From contig DASSPI010000149.1 of the NCBI GenBank assembly GCA_035699705.1, forward strand, positions 1 through 64,000: 64,000 nucleotides of DNA, read 5' to 3'. Numbering within the stretch: position 1 is the first letter of the stretch; each line of letters opens with the position of its first letter. Made by a program: the position numbers and the translations under genes. Below the pieces are notes generated by a model. It was not told the origin of the DNA. It did not search any database and saw nothing but the letters and a program-made list of their open reading frames with translations. Of this stretch, positions 51,754 through 59,024 are shown piece after piece. This DNA comes from CANKHA01 sp035699705. Its GTDB lineage: Bacteria > Pseudomonadota > Alphaproteobacteria > Rhizobiales > Xanthobacteraceae.

Positions 51754-51846
51754 GTCACCCCGAGGTGCGAGCAAAGCGAGCCTCGAAGGGCGACGGCCCG
51801 GGCCGTTCATCCTTCGAGGGCGCTTCGCGCCGCCTCAGGATGACGG
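51754..51846. repeat. CCTGAGG/CCTCGAAGG repeat inside the hyuA-hyuB operon (family B)
   Basis: GTCACCCCGAGGTGCGAGCA leads to GCGAGCCTCGAAGGGCGACGG; the second half, inverted, is CCTTCGAGGGCGCTTCGCGC to CCTCAGGATGACGG. Large stems are possible (CCTCGAAGG with CCTTCGAGG). It lies between hyuA and hyuB, 20 bp before the hyuB start, and is a close relative of the element at 44845-44951. It may alter mRNA stability or polarity. Confidence 0.7.
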
Positions 51847-51865
51847 ATGAGGCAGGAGCTAATTG

Positions 51866-53593
51866 ATGCACATCGATGCGGTCGATCTCGAAGTCGTCAA
51901 GGCAAGCCTCTCCGGCATCGTGCAGGAGATGCAGAATTCGCTGTTTCGAACGGGATTTTCCACCATCGTGCGGGAATCGCAGGATGCTTCCTGCGCGCTG
52001 ATGAATGCCAAGGGCGAAGTGGTGGCGCAGCATGTGGTGCTGCCGCTGCATATCGGCGCTTTTCCCGCCTGCTGCGCGGCAGTGCTGAAGGAATTCGACG
52101 ACATCGCGGAAGGCGACGCCTTTCTGATCAATCACCCCTACGAAGGCGGCAGCCCGCACGCGCCGGACATGTGCGTGATCACGCCGATCTTTGTTGCGGG
52201 CAGGCTGTTCGGCTTCGGCGGCAGCATCGCGCATAAGAGCGACATCGGCGGCCCGGTGCCGGGAAGCTGCTCCGGCCAGGCGCGCGAGACCTTCAACGAA
52301 GGCCTGCATCTTCCCGCCGTGCGTTACCAGAGCCGCGGCGTCACCTCAGGCGACATCGAGCGCATCATCGCCGCCAACAGCCGCACGCCCGAGCTGGTGC
52401 TGGGCGACATCCGCGGTCAGGTAGGCTCGGGCCGTTTGGGTGAGCAGCGGCTGCTCGAGCTCGTTGGCAAATACGGCAAGGAAAAGATCGAGGCCTGCTA
52501 TGCGCGCCTGTTCGAGCTTTCCGAACAGCGCCTGCGCGGCGCCGTCGCGGAATGGAAGGACGGCCGTTTCGAGGCTGAGCGCCTGGTCGACGACGACGGC
52601 ATCGAGCTCAATACGCCCGTCCGAATCCATGTGGTGGTGGAGAAGAAGGGCGACAGCATCCATTTCGATTTCAGCGGCTCGGCCGATCAGACCAAGGGGC
52701 CGGCAAATATCCGCCCGCCACTGGCGCAGGCCGCCGCGGCCTATGTGCTGATCTCGCTGATCGATCCGCATATGTATGTCTGCAGCGGGATGATCAACGC
52801 TTTCACCATCACCGCGCGCGAAGGCAGCGTGATCAACCCCCGCTTTCCCGCGCCGGTGAATACCTACAATCCGACCGTTCACGCCGTGGTGGATGCGATC
52901 TTCGCTGCGCTCAGCCATGTCGTGCCGGCACGCGCGCGCGCCGACGGCAGCGGCAGCCGCTCGATCGTGATCGGCGGACGCAGCACCTATACCGGCAAAG
53001 GCTATGTGCAATATGAGATCCTCGCCGGCGGCGCCGGCGCGCGGGCGGCGAAGGACGGCGGTTCCGGCATCACCGTCAACCAGAGCAACGCCAAGATCGC
53101 GCCGGTGGAGATCATCGAAAGCGAGTTCCCGACCCGGCTGACCCGGTTCGAATTGATCCAGGATTCCGGCGGTGCCGGACAGTTCCGCGGCGGTCTGGGG
53201 TTGCGGCGCGAATATCTCAACCTGGCCGACGCCCGCTTCTCCATCCGCTCGATGAAGCACACGATCCCGCCGCATGGCAGCCACGGCGGCAGGACCGGCC
53301 GCACCGGCGATATCTGGATCAACCCCGGCACCGACGCGGCCAAGCGGCTGCCGACGCGCTATGCCGACTATCCGCTGAAGGAAGGCGACATCTTCCGGCT
53401 CGACACGCCCGGCGGCGGCGGGTTCGGCGACCCGCTCGCGCGCGACCCGCGGAAGGTGCTGTCCGACGTGGCGCAGGGCTATGTCTCGCTGGAAGCCGCC
53501 GAGCGCGATTATGGGGTCGTGATCGACAAGACCGGCCGCGCTGTGGACGAGGCCGCGACCGCCAGGCGGCGCGCTGCCATGAAAGCCGGGTGA
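51866..53593 (+). CDS. hyuB: Hydantoinase/oxoprolinase family protein, B subunit
   Basis: A 575-residue protein from ATG 51866 (GGAG 8 bp upstream). The HyuB pattern is clear: VDLEVVKASLSGIVQEMQNS at the start, NHPYEGGSPHAPDMCVITPI, FGFGGSIAHKSDIGGPVPGS, and near the C-terminus LPTRYADYPLKEGDIFRLDT plus PGGGGFGDPLARDP. It forms a complex with HyuA, which binds ATP. The C-terminal tail is short and Ala/Arg-rich. The enzyme class (cyclic amide hydrolase or ATP-dependent carboxylase) is not resolved; no third subunit typical of acetone carboxylase is near. Confidence 0.9.
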   Translation: MHIDAVDLEVVKASLSGIVQEMQNSLFRTGFSTIVRESQDASCALMNAKGEVVAQHVVLPLHIGAFPACCAAVLKEFDDIAEGDAFLINHPYEGGSPHAPDMCVITPIFVAGRLFGFGGSIAHKSDIGGPVPGSCSGQARETFNEGLHLPAVRYQSRGVTSGDIERIIAANSRTPELVLGDIRGQVGSGRLGEQRLLELVGKYGKEKIEACYARLFELSEQRLRGAVAEWKDGRFEAERLVDDDGIELNTPVRIHVVVEKKGDSIHFDFSGSADQTKGPANIRPPLAQAAAAYVLISLIDPHMYVCSGMINAFTITAREGSVINPRFPAPVNTYNPTVHAVVDAIFAALSHVVPARARADGSGSRSIVIGGRSTYTGKGYVQYEILAGGAGARAAKDGGSGITVNQSNAKIAPVEIIESEFPTRLTRFELIQDSGGAGQFRGGLGLRREYLNLADARFSIRSMKHTIPPHGSHGGRTGRTGDIWINPGTDAAKRLPTRYADYPLKEGDIFRLDTPGGGGFGDPLARDPRKVLSDVAQGYVSLEAAERDYGVVIDKTGRAVDEAATARRRAAMKAG

Positions 53594-53599
53594 GCGAGG

Positions 53600-54778
53600 A
53601 TGACCGACGCCGTGATCCGGAAACGGCGGGTGTTCCATCTGCCCGGCTATGATCCTGCGCCGCCCGCGGCGGTGAAGCGGCGCTTTACGCGCGAGCTGCG
53701 CCGCTTCGAAAAAACCTGGTCGGCGCAGGCTGCGGTTTCCGACATCGGCGCGAGTGATGAGACCTGGAGGATTACCGCGTCGGGCCCGAACTGGAGCGTC
53801 GAGACGGATTACCGCCTCGTGGCCTGGAACGACGTGATTGAAGCCGCGGCGAAGAAGCCGATGTGGACACGCATTCCGCAAGGCCTTTTGGCGTTCCTGG
53901 ATTTTGCCGTCGGCGCGCTGCCACGCTATCTGCGTGCCAACTGGCGTTATGCGGGATTTTTCCTCTATCCCTTCGTAATGTTCGCGGCGCTGGCGGCGCT
54001 TGCCATCTACCTTGGCCGCTACGCCGCGAGCGCAAGCGGCTATTCGCTGGTCGGCGTCGCGGTCGCGGCCGCTGTCTTCGCCCTGCTCTGGCAATGGCCC
54101 GGACGGCGATTCTTTCTGCATCTTCTGTTCGACGACTGGATTTTTTCCCGCGCCTATGTGCGCGGGGGCGATCCGGCCATGGAGGTCAAGCTCGATCGCA
54201 CCGCCCGTGAAGTCGTCGAAGCCGCACGCGAGGGCGAGGCTGACGAGGTCGTGGTGATCGGCCACAGCCTCGGCGCGGTGCTGGCCATCGACGTGCTTGA
54301 CCGAGCGCTTCGGCTGGAGCCGGCGCTCGGCCAGAAGGGGGCGCGCGTCACCCTGATTTCGGTGGGCTCCTCGATCCTGAAAATCGGGCTGCACGCGTCC
54401 GCCGCGCGTTTCCGCGCTTGCGCCGAGCGGGTGGCTTCCGCGCCCGGAATCTTCTGGGGCGACTATCAGGCGATCTCCGACATCATGAATTTCTACAAGC
54501 GCGATCCGCTGAGCGCGATGGGACTGCCGACACGGGACGTGCCGCTGGTGCGCATGGTACGGATTCGGCACATGCTCGATCCCGCCATCTACAAGCGCAT
54601 CCGCTATCGTCCCCTGCGGATGCATCTGCAATTCGTGAGCGGAAACAATCTGCGCAACGCCTATGATTATTTCATGCTGGTGTGCGGCCCGCTGAGCACG
54701 GAACGCCAGGTGCGCGGCCTCGGCGCGCTCTCCGCGATCGGCCCGGATGGCGCGCTGATAGAAAGAGCGTCCGCATGA
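53600..54778 (+). CDS. Membrane-anchored alpha/beta-hydrolase-like protein
   Basis: A 392-residue protein starting 7 bp after the hyuB stop with GAGCGAGG before ATG. Two hydrophobic helices lie at about residues 118-140 (GFFLYPFVMFAALAALAIYL) and 147-165 (SLVGVAVAAAVFALLW). The following domain has a lipase-like nucleophile motif, VVVIGHSLGAVLAIDVLDRA (GHSLG), and ISVGSSILKIGL, with a possible His much later. Otherwise no named family is recognised. The N-terminus RRVFHLPGYDPAPPA is typical of an alphaproteobacterial group of uncharacterised proteins. It is translationally coupled (ATGA) to the ICMT-like gene, which suggests lipid metabolism. Confidence 0.7.
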   Translation: MTDAVIRKRRVFHLPGYDPAPPAAVKRRFTRELRRFEKTWSAQAAVSDIGASDETWRITASGPNWSVETDYRLVAWNDVIEAAAKKPMWTRIPQGLLAFLDFAVGALPRYLRANWRYAGFFLYPFVMFAALAALAIYLGRYAASASGYSLVGVAVAAAVFALLWQWPGRRFFLHLLFDDWIFSRAYVRGGDPAMEVKLDRTAREVVEAAREGEADEVVVIGHSLGAVLAIDVLDRALRLEPALGQKGARVTLISVGSSILKIGLHASAARFRACAERVASAPGIFWGDYQAISDIMNFYKRDPLSAMGLPTRDVPLVRMVRIRHMLDPAIYKRIRYRPLRMHLQFVSGNNLRNAYDYFMLVCGPLSTERQVRGLGALSAIGPDGALIERASA

Positions 54779-55359
54779 CCCCGGCCATTGCCAAGGCGAT
54801 CTATGTCCTGCTTGCCGTGAGCTGGTACGTCATCCGCTATCCCTATGCGCGACGCGCCGGACGGACGCCGGTGGCGCTCAGCCGGCGCGGCCGGCGCGAG
54901 ATCGTGTTGCTGCTGATTTCGCTCGCAGGTCTAGGAATATTGCCTTTCCTCTACGTGGCGACGGGCTTTCCGAAGCCGGCCGACTATCCATTCCGGCCGG
55001 TATTGGCCTGGCTTGGTCTCGCCGCCACGGCCGCATCGCTCGCCATGTTTGTTGCGACCCACCGCGCTCTCGGCCGCAACTGGTCGGTCAGCCTTGATGT
55101 GCGGCAAGATCATCGGCTGATCACCGGGGGCATCTACCGGCATGTGCGGCATCCCATGTACACGGCCTTCTGGCTTTGGGCCGTGGCGCAGGCGTTGTTG
55201 TTGCCCAATTGGGTGGCGGGATTTTCCGGGCTGCTGGGCTTCGGGATTCTCTATTTCCTGCGGGTCGGCGAGGAGGAGCAGCTGATGCTCGACGCCTTCG
55301 GCGACGACTATCGGGCCTATATGGCGCGCACCAAGCGTCTGGTCCCGGGGCTTTACTAG
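54775..55359 (+). CDS. Isoprenylcysteine carboxylmethyltransferase (ICMT)-like membrane methyltransferase
   Basis: A 194-residue inner-membrane protein with about five hydrophobic segments. The ICMT/NnrU-type signature is in ITGGIYRHVRHPMYTAFWLW and the C-terminal EEEQLMLDAFGDDYRAYMAR; these form the S-adenosylmethionine site in the family. Bacterial homologues methylate unknown lipids or small molecules, since there is no prenylated CaaX protein. The start overlaps the previous stop (ATGA), so it is likely to act with the hydrolase-like protein. Confidence 0.82.
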   Translation: MTPAIAKAIYVLLAVSWYVIRYPYARRAGRTPVALSRRGRREIVLLLISLAGLGILPFLYVATGFPKPADYPFRPVLAWLGLAATAASLAMFVATHRALGRNWSVSLDVRQDHRLITGGIYRHVRHPMYTAFWLWAVAQALLLPNWVAGFSGLLGFGILYFLRVGEEEQLMLDAFGDDYRAYMARTKRLVPGLY

Positions 55360-55536
55360 GCCATCGGGCGTTGCGGATTTGCCGCAGTCGGAAAGATTTT
55401 TTGGCGATGCGACTAACAGACCGCATCCCGGGCGCTGATTAGCGCTTAAAATCGTCACGCACGGCGCCGGCCGATTGCGCCCTCGCGAGCATCGAGCAAC
55501 ACGAGCGCCGAACCGATCCGGGTTGGGGTTTACACG

Positions 55537-56142
55537 ATGAATCGCAGGAATGGCATTCGTGCCCTGGTGAGCGTCGGCGCACTGGGCCTGGCGCTCGCTG
55601 TGCCGCTTTCCGCCACGCAGGCCCAGATCCTGGCCGGACTGGGCGATCTGACTCCACCGGCGGCGATCCCTTCAGGGAAAGAGGGAGCGAAGAAAACACA
55701 AAGATTGGACCGCGGCCTGGCGAGCCTGGGCGGCTATAGCCCGGGCACCATTGTGGTCAAAACACGCGAAAGACGGCTCTATTACGTGCTCGGCAACGGC
55801 AAGGCAGTGCGCTATCCGGTCGGCGTCGGCCGCCCCGACAAGCAATGGTTCGGGCAGTCGGCCATCAGCGGCAAGTATATCAAGCCGGCCTGGTCGCCGC
55901 CGGAGGAGATCCGGCGCGACAATCCGCGGCTGCCCTATGTGATCCCGAGCGGCGCGCCGAACAATCCGATGGGGGCCGCCGCCCTGACGATTGCCGGCGG
56001 CGAATACGCCATTCACGGCACAAACCGCCCGGGCTCGGTCGGCGGATTCGTTTCCTACGGGTGCATCCGGATGCTCAATTCGGACATCCTGGACCTATTC
56101 GAACGGGTCGCCGTCGGGACGCCGATTGTGGTGGAACGCTGA
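55537..56142 (+). CDS. L,D-transpeptidase (YkuD/ErfK domain)
   Basis: A 201-residue secreted protein with signal peptide (ALGLALAVPLSATQAQ). The YkuD domain covers about residues 68-200: GTIVVKTRERRLYYVLGNGK at its start, YAIHGTNRPGSVGGFVSYG and the nucleophile Cys in SYGCIRMLNSD at about residue 176, with His in IHG. Such enzymes make 3-3 peptidoglycan cross-links or attach outer-membrane proteins to the wall in the periplasm. Low-identity linker residues (PSGKEGAKKTQRLDRG) precede the domain. It appears to be a single-gene unit. Confidence 0.9.
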   Translation: MNRRNGIRALVSVGALGLALAVPLSATQAQILAGLGDLTPPAAIPSGKEGAKKTQRLDRGLASLGGYSPGTIVVKTRERRLYYVLGNGKAVRYPVGVGRPDKQWFGQSAISGKYIKPAWSPPEEIRRDNPRLPYVIPSGAPNNPMGAAALTIAGGEYAIHGTNRPGSVGGFVSYGCIRMLNSDILDLFERVAVGTPIVVER

Positions 56143-56303
56143 AAGCCATTTGGTTCCTTGCGAATCCCGGAAAATTTGGGTGTGAAGTGAGGCCTTTTGG
56201 GGAGGAAGTGTGGCTTTTCTGCACTAGCAACGGCTGACGGATATCTCTTATATGGCACCGTGGGTTTTTACCTATCAAACATGGTGTGGCAGAGGGGTTC
56301 TCC

Positions 56304-56435
56304 ATGAAAAAGATCGCGATTGCTTTGATCGCTTGCTTCGCAGCGGCGACCTTGGCTGGATGTGTTGGCAAGGGCAAAGCCCCGGTCGGCAAAGGCAAAG
56401 GCAAGGCGCCTCAGGCCGTCGTCACTAAGGGCTAA
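56304..56435 (+). CDS. Small 43-residue lipoprotein
   Basis: ATG at 56304, with AGAGGGG 6 bp upstream, opens 43 codons. The product starts MKKIAIALIACFAAATLAGC, a perfect lipoprotein signal with lipobox LAGC (Cys20), leaving a 24-residue mature peptide rich in Gly and Lys (KGKAPVGKGKGKAPQ). A terminator follows directly. Very small basic lipoproteins of this kind occur in Bradyrhizobium-like genomes with unknown roles. Its charge could allow binding to lipopolysaccharide or peptidoglycan; that is speculation. Confidence 0.72.
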   Translation: MKKIAIALIACFAAATLAGCVGKGKAPVGKGKGKAPQAVVTKG

Positions 56436-56449
56436 GGCTAATCTTGACT

Positions 56450-56487
56450 GGCGGGCCGGCGTAAAACACCGGCCCGCCATTCTTGTT
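56450..56487 (+). terminator. Terminator after the small lipoprotein gene
   Basis: Perfect 10-bp GC stem GGCGGGCCGG / CCGGCCCGCC (56450-56459 with 56469-56478), 9-base loop, then ATTCTTGTTT. It is 14 bp after the stop codon and supports the gene call. Confidence 0.82.
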
Positions 56488-56596
56488 TCTAACGGGCCTC
56501 CCGGCTCGTGCCGGATTGTATTAGACACGTAGTGGAGCGTGTATTGCGCCGCGAATGCCGATGCGGCCGTGAATGCCCGCTTCTGGAGAGTCGGCG

Positions 56597-57346
56597 ATGC
56601 AGGCAAATAAAAAAATCAGCTTCCTGGCGGCTTTAAGCGCTATCGCCCTGTCCTGGGGGGGCTTCCTTCCCGGAGCGATGGCGCAGGAAAATCCGCGAGA
56701 CGCGGCGCAGCAAGTTACGCCGGTTACGATTTCTCAAAAATCAGCGGCAAAGCGCTACTTCGTGGAATTCCGCTCCCGGAGTGCCCTGAGCTACGGCCAC
56801 ACCTTCTTGGTGCACGGGAAGCTTAATGCGAACGGCCAGGTCGGGCAGGTAACCAAAGAACAGGTTGCGGGACTGCATCCTGCGACCGAAAGCTCCGTGC
56901 CCTGGATGATCGGGCACGTGATCCCGGTGGTTTCGGAGAACGGCTGGAGCGACGGCGATACCGAGGACGAATACGTCACCGCGCGCTATCGCGTCCTCCT
57001 CACCGAAGAGGAATACGCCAAGGTCTCGGCCAATATCCGCAATCTCCAGAAGAATTCGCCGCTCTGGCACGCTGTTCTCTACAACTGCAACGCCTGGGTT
57101 GGCGACGTGGCGAAGTCCATGGGCATGAAGGTCCCCAGCTCGGGGCTCTATCCCGAGGATTTCATCAGCAGCTTGGCCAGCCTGAACGGAGGAACCGCCA
57201 CGCGGCCCAATCCGTCGATACGCTCGCCGCTGCCCGGCACAGCCGCCAAACCTGCGGCCGCCAAGCCGCGCGCCGCCAAGCCTGCCAAGCCGCAGGCCGC
57301 GATCACGCCGACGGCAGCGGCTCCGGAAGCGCAGACCGTCCGCTAA
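56597..57346 (+). CDS. Secreted protein with conserved His and Asn-Cys motifs, unknown function
   Basis: A 249-residue protein from ATG 56597 (GGAGAG upstream; an extra 8 residues are possible). The signal peptide is FLAALSAIALSWGGFLPGAMAQ. The mature domain, about residues 50-190, contains LSYGHTFLVHGKLNANGQVG, MIGHVIPVVSENGWSDGD and LWHAVLYNCNAWVGDVAKSM. His early and Asn-Cys late is reminiscent of permuted papain-like (NlpC/P60-type) amidase folds, with Cys in YNCN as a possible nucleophile; this is only a hypothesis. The last 50 residues are a Pro/Ala/Lys tail (KPAAAKPRAAKPAKPQ) that may bind wall or outer membrane. A terminator follows. Confidence 0.75.
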   Translation: MQANKKISFLAALSAIALSWGGFLPGAMAQENPRDAAQQVTPVTISQKSAAKRYFVEFRSRSALSYGHTFLVHGKLNANGQVGQVTKEQVAGLHPATESSVPWMIGHVIPVVSENGWSDGDTEDEYVTARYRVLLTEEEYAKVSANIRNLQKNSPLWHAVLYNCNAWVGDVAKSMGMKVPSSGLYPEDFISSLASLNGGTATRPNPSIRSPLPGTAAKPAAAKPRAAKPAKPQAAITPTAAAPEAQTVR

Positions 57347-57379
57347 CGCGGCCCGACAACGACTTGAGGGGGATGGGAA

Positions 57380-57416
57380 CCCCTCCGCTGGCTTCGGTCG
57401 GCGGAGGGGTTTTCTT
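57380..57416 (+). terminator. Terminator after the His/Cys secreted protein gene
   Basis: Stem CCCCTCCGC / GCGGAGGGG (57380-57388 with 57401-57409), a 12-base loop containing TTCG, and TTTTCTTT following. It lies 34 bp after the stop codon. Confidence 0.85.
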
Positions 57417-57520
57417 TGTCCCGCGTAACGCCTTGGGGTGGATAGCCCGCTTGCGCCCGACCTACTAAGCTCAGCCGTGACTGTTTAGCCAGCCCTGACC
57501 TCTACCGACGAGTTGGGCCC

Positions 57521-58276
57521 GTGAATGACGATTTCATCCTGGTAACGGACGGCCTCACGAAGGAGTTCGCTGGCTTCGTGGCCGTCAGCGGCGTCAATCT
57601 CGCCATCCGGCGCGGCAGTATTCATGCCTTTATCGGGCCAAATGGCGCCGGCAAGACCACCTGCTTCAACCTGCTCACCAAGTTCCTGAAGCCGACGCGC
57701 GGCCGCATCGTATTCAAAGGTCATGACATCACCAAGCTTGCGCCGGCGGAAGTGGCGCAGCTTGGCCTGGTGCGCTCATTTCAGATCTCCGCCGTGTTTC
57801 CTCATCTTACCGTGCTGGAGAATGTTCGGCTTGCGCTGCAAAGGAAGCGCGGCGGCTCTTTCGATTTCTGGCGGTCGAAACGCGTCCTCGACGATCTCAA
57901 TCCCCGCGCGGCCGCGCTGATCGAGGATGTCGGCCTGCAGGAGTTCGCGCGGATCCCCGCCGTCGAACTGCCATATGGCCGCAAGCGGGCGCTGGAGATT
58001 GCGACGACGCTTGCGGTGGACCCGGAGCTGATGCTTTTGGACGAGCCGACGGCCGGCATGGGACACGAGGATATCGACCGCATCGCCGCGCTGATCAAGC
58101 GAGTGGCGGCCCACCGCACGGTCTTGATGGTCGAGCACAATCTCAGCGTCGTCGCCACCATCTCCGACCGCATCACCGTGCTCACGCGCGGGCGTGTGCT
58201 GGCGGAAGGTGATTACGGAACCATCTCGGCGAACACGGACGTGCGCGAAGCCTATCTGGGGACCGGCCATGAATGA
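57521..58276 (+). CDS. livG: Branched-chain amino acid-type ABC transporter ATPase LivG
   Basis: A 251-residue ATPase starting with GTG at 57521 (no in-frame ATG before the core). Walker A is IGPNGAGKTTCFNLLTKFLK, the signature region is LPYGRKRALEIATTLAVDPE (in place of canonical LSGGQ), Walker B is LMLLDEPTAGMGHEDIDR and the H-loop is TVLMVEHNLSVVATISD. The C-terminal ANTDVREAYLGTG is the LivG tail. It heads the operon livG-livF-binding protein-livH-livM and overlaps livF by 8 bp. The ligand may be amino acids, urea, amides or aromatic acids. Confidence 0.92.
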   Translation: MNDDFILVTDGLTKEFAGFVAVSGVNLAIRRGSIHAFIGPNGAGKTTCFNLLTKFLKPTRGRIVFKGHDITKLAPAEVAQLGLVRSFQISAVFPHLTVLENVRLALQRKRGGSFDFWRSKRVLDDLNPRAAALIEDVGLQEFARIPAVELPYGRKRALEIATTLAVDPELMLLDEPTAGMGHEDIDRIAALIKRVAAHRTVLMVEHNLSVVATISDRITVLTRGRVLAEGDYGTISANTDVREAYLGTGHE

Positions 58277-58988
58277 GCCCCAGCCTGTCCGCCCCCTGCT
58301 CGCGGTGCAGAACCTGCAGGCCTGGTACGGGGAATCGCACATCCTGCATGGGGTGACTTTCGACGTACGCGCCGGTGAAGTGGTAACGCTGCTCGGCCGT
58401 AATGGCGCCGGCAAGACCACGACGCTGAAATCAATCATGGGCATGGTCGGCCATCGCACCGGCTCGGTCCGCTTCGAAGACCAGGAATTGATCTCGCTGA
58501 GCTCGGACAGAATCGCGCGCGCCGGCGTCGCCTTTTGTCCCGAGGAACGCGGTATTTTCGCCAGCTTGAGCGTGGACGAGAATCTGGATCTGCCGCCGCA
58601 GGTACGGCCCGGGGGGCTGTCGCGGGCAGACATTTTCACGCTGTTCCCGAATATTTCCGAGCGCCTCGACAGCCAGGGCACCAAGCTGTCCGGCGGCGAG
58701 CAGCAGATGCTCGCGATCGCCCGTATCCTTCGAACCGGCGCGCGTTTTCTTTTGCTCGATGAGCCGACCGAAGGGCTGGCTCCCGTCATCATCAACCAGA
58801 TCGGAAAGACCATCCGCGCGCTCAAGCAGCAGGGCTTCACCATCCTGCTGGTGGAACAGAATTTCCGTTTCGCCGCGACGGTCGCTGATCGCTATTTCGT
58901 GATGGAGCACGGGCGCGTGATCGATGGATTTGACGCTCCGGAACTAAAGACTAACCTTGGCAAGCTGCACGCTTATCTCGGGGTGTGA
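58269..58988 (+). CDS. livF: Branched-chain amino acid-type ABC transporter ATPase LivF
   Basis: A 239-residue ATPase from ATG 58269, inside the end of livG. Walker A is LLGRNGAGKTTTLKSIMGMV, GVAFCPEERGIFASLSVDEN is the LivF-specific region, the signature is KLSGGEQQMLAIARIL and Walker B is FLLLDEPTEGLAPVIINQ. The C-terminal KTNLGKLHAYLGV is standard. It pairs with LivG as a heterodimer under the LivHM permeases. Confidence 0.93.
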   Translation: MNEPQPVRPLLAVQNLQAWYGESHILHGVTFDVRAGEVVTLLGRNGAGKTTTLKSIMGMVGHRTGSVRFEDQELISLSSDRIARAGVAFCPEERGIFASLSVDENLDLPPQVRPGGLSRADIFTLFPNISERLDSQGTKLSGGEQQMLAIARILRTGARFLLLDEPTEGLAPVIINQIGKTIRALKQQGFTILLVEQNFRFAATVADRYFVMEHGRVIDGFDAPELKTNLGKLHAYLGV

Positions 58989-59024
58989 TATCGTTGGCAA
59001 ACCCTCGCGACAGAGAGGAAAGCT

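Noticed and set aside
52346..54631. A 761-codon minus-strand frame opposite hyuB and the hydrolase gene
   Set aside because: Antisense to two conserved genes; the sequence is low-complexity Arg/Gly/His with no domain.
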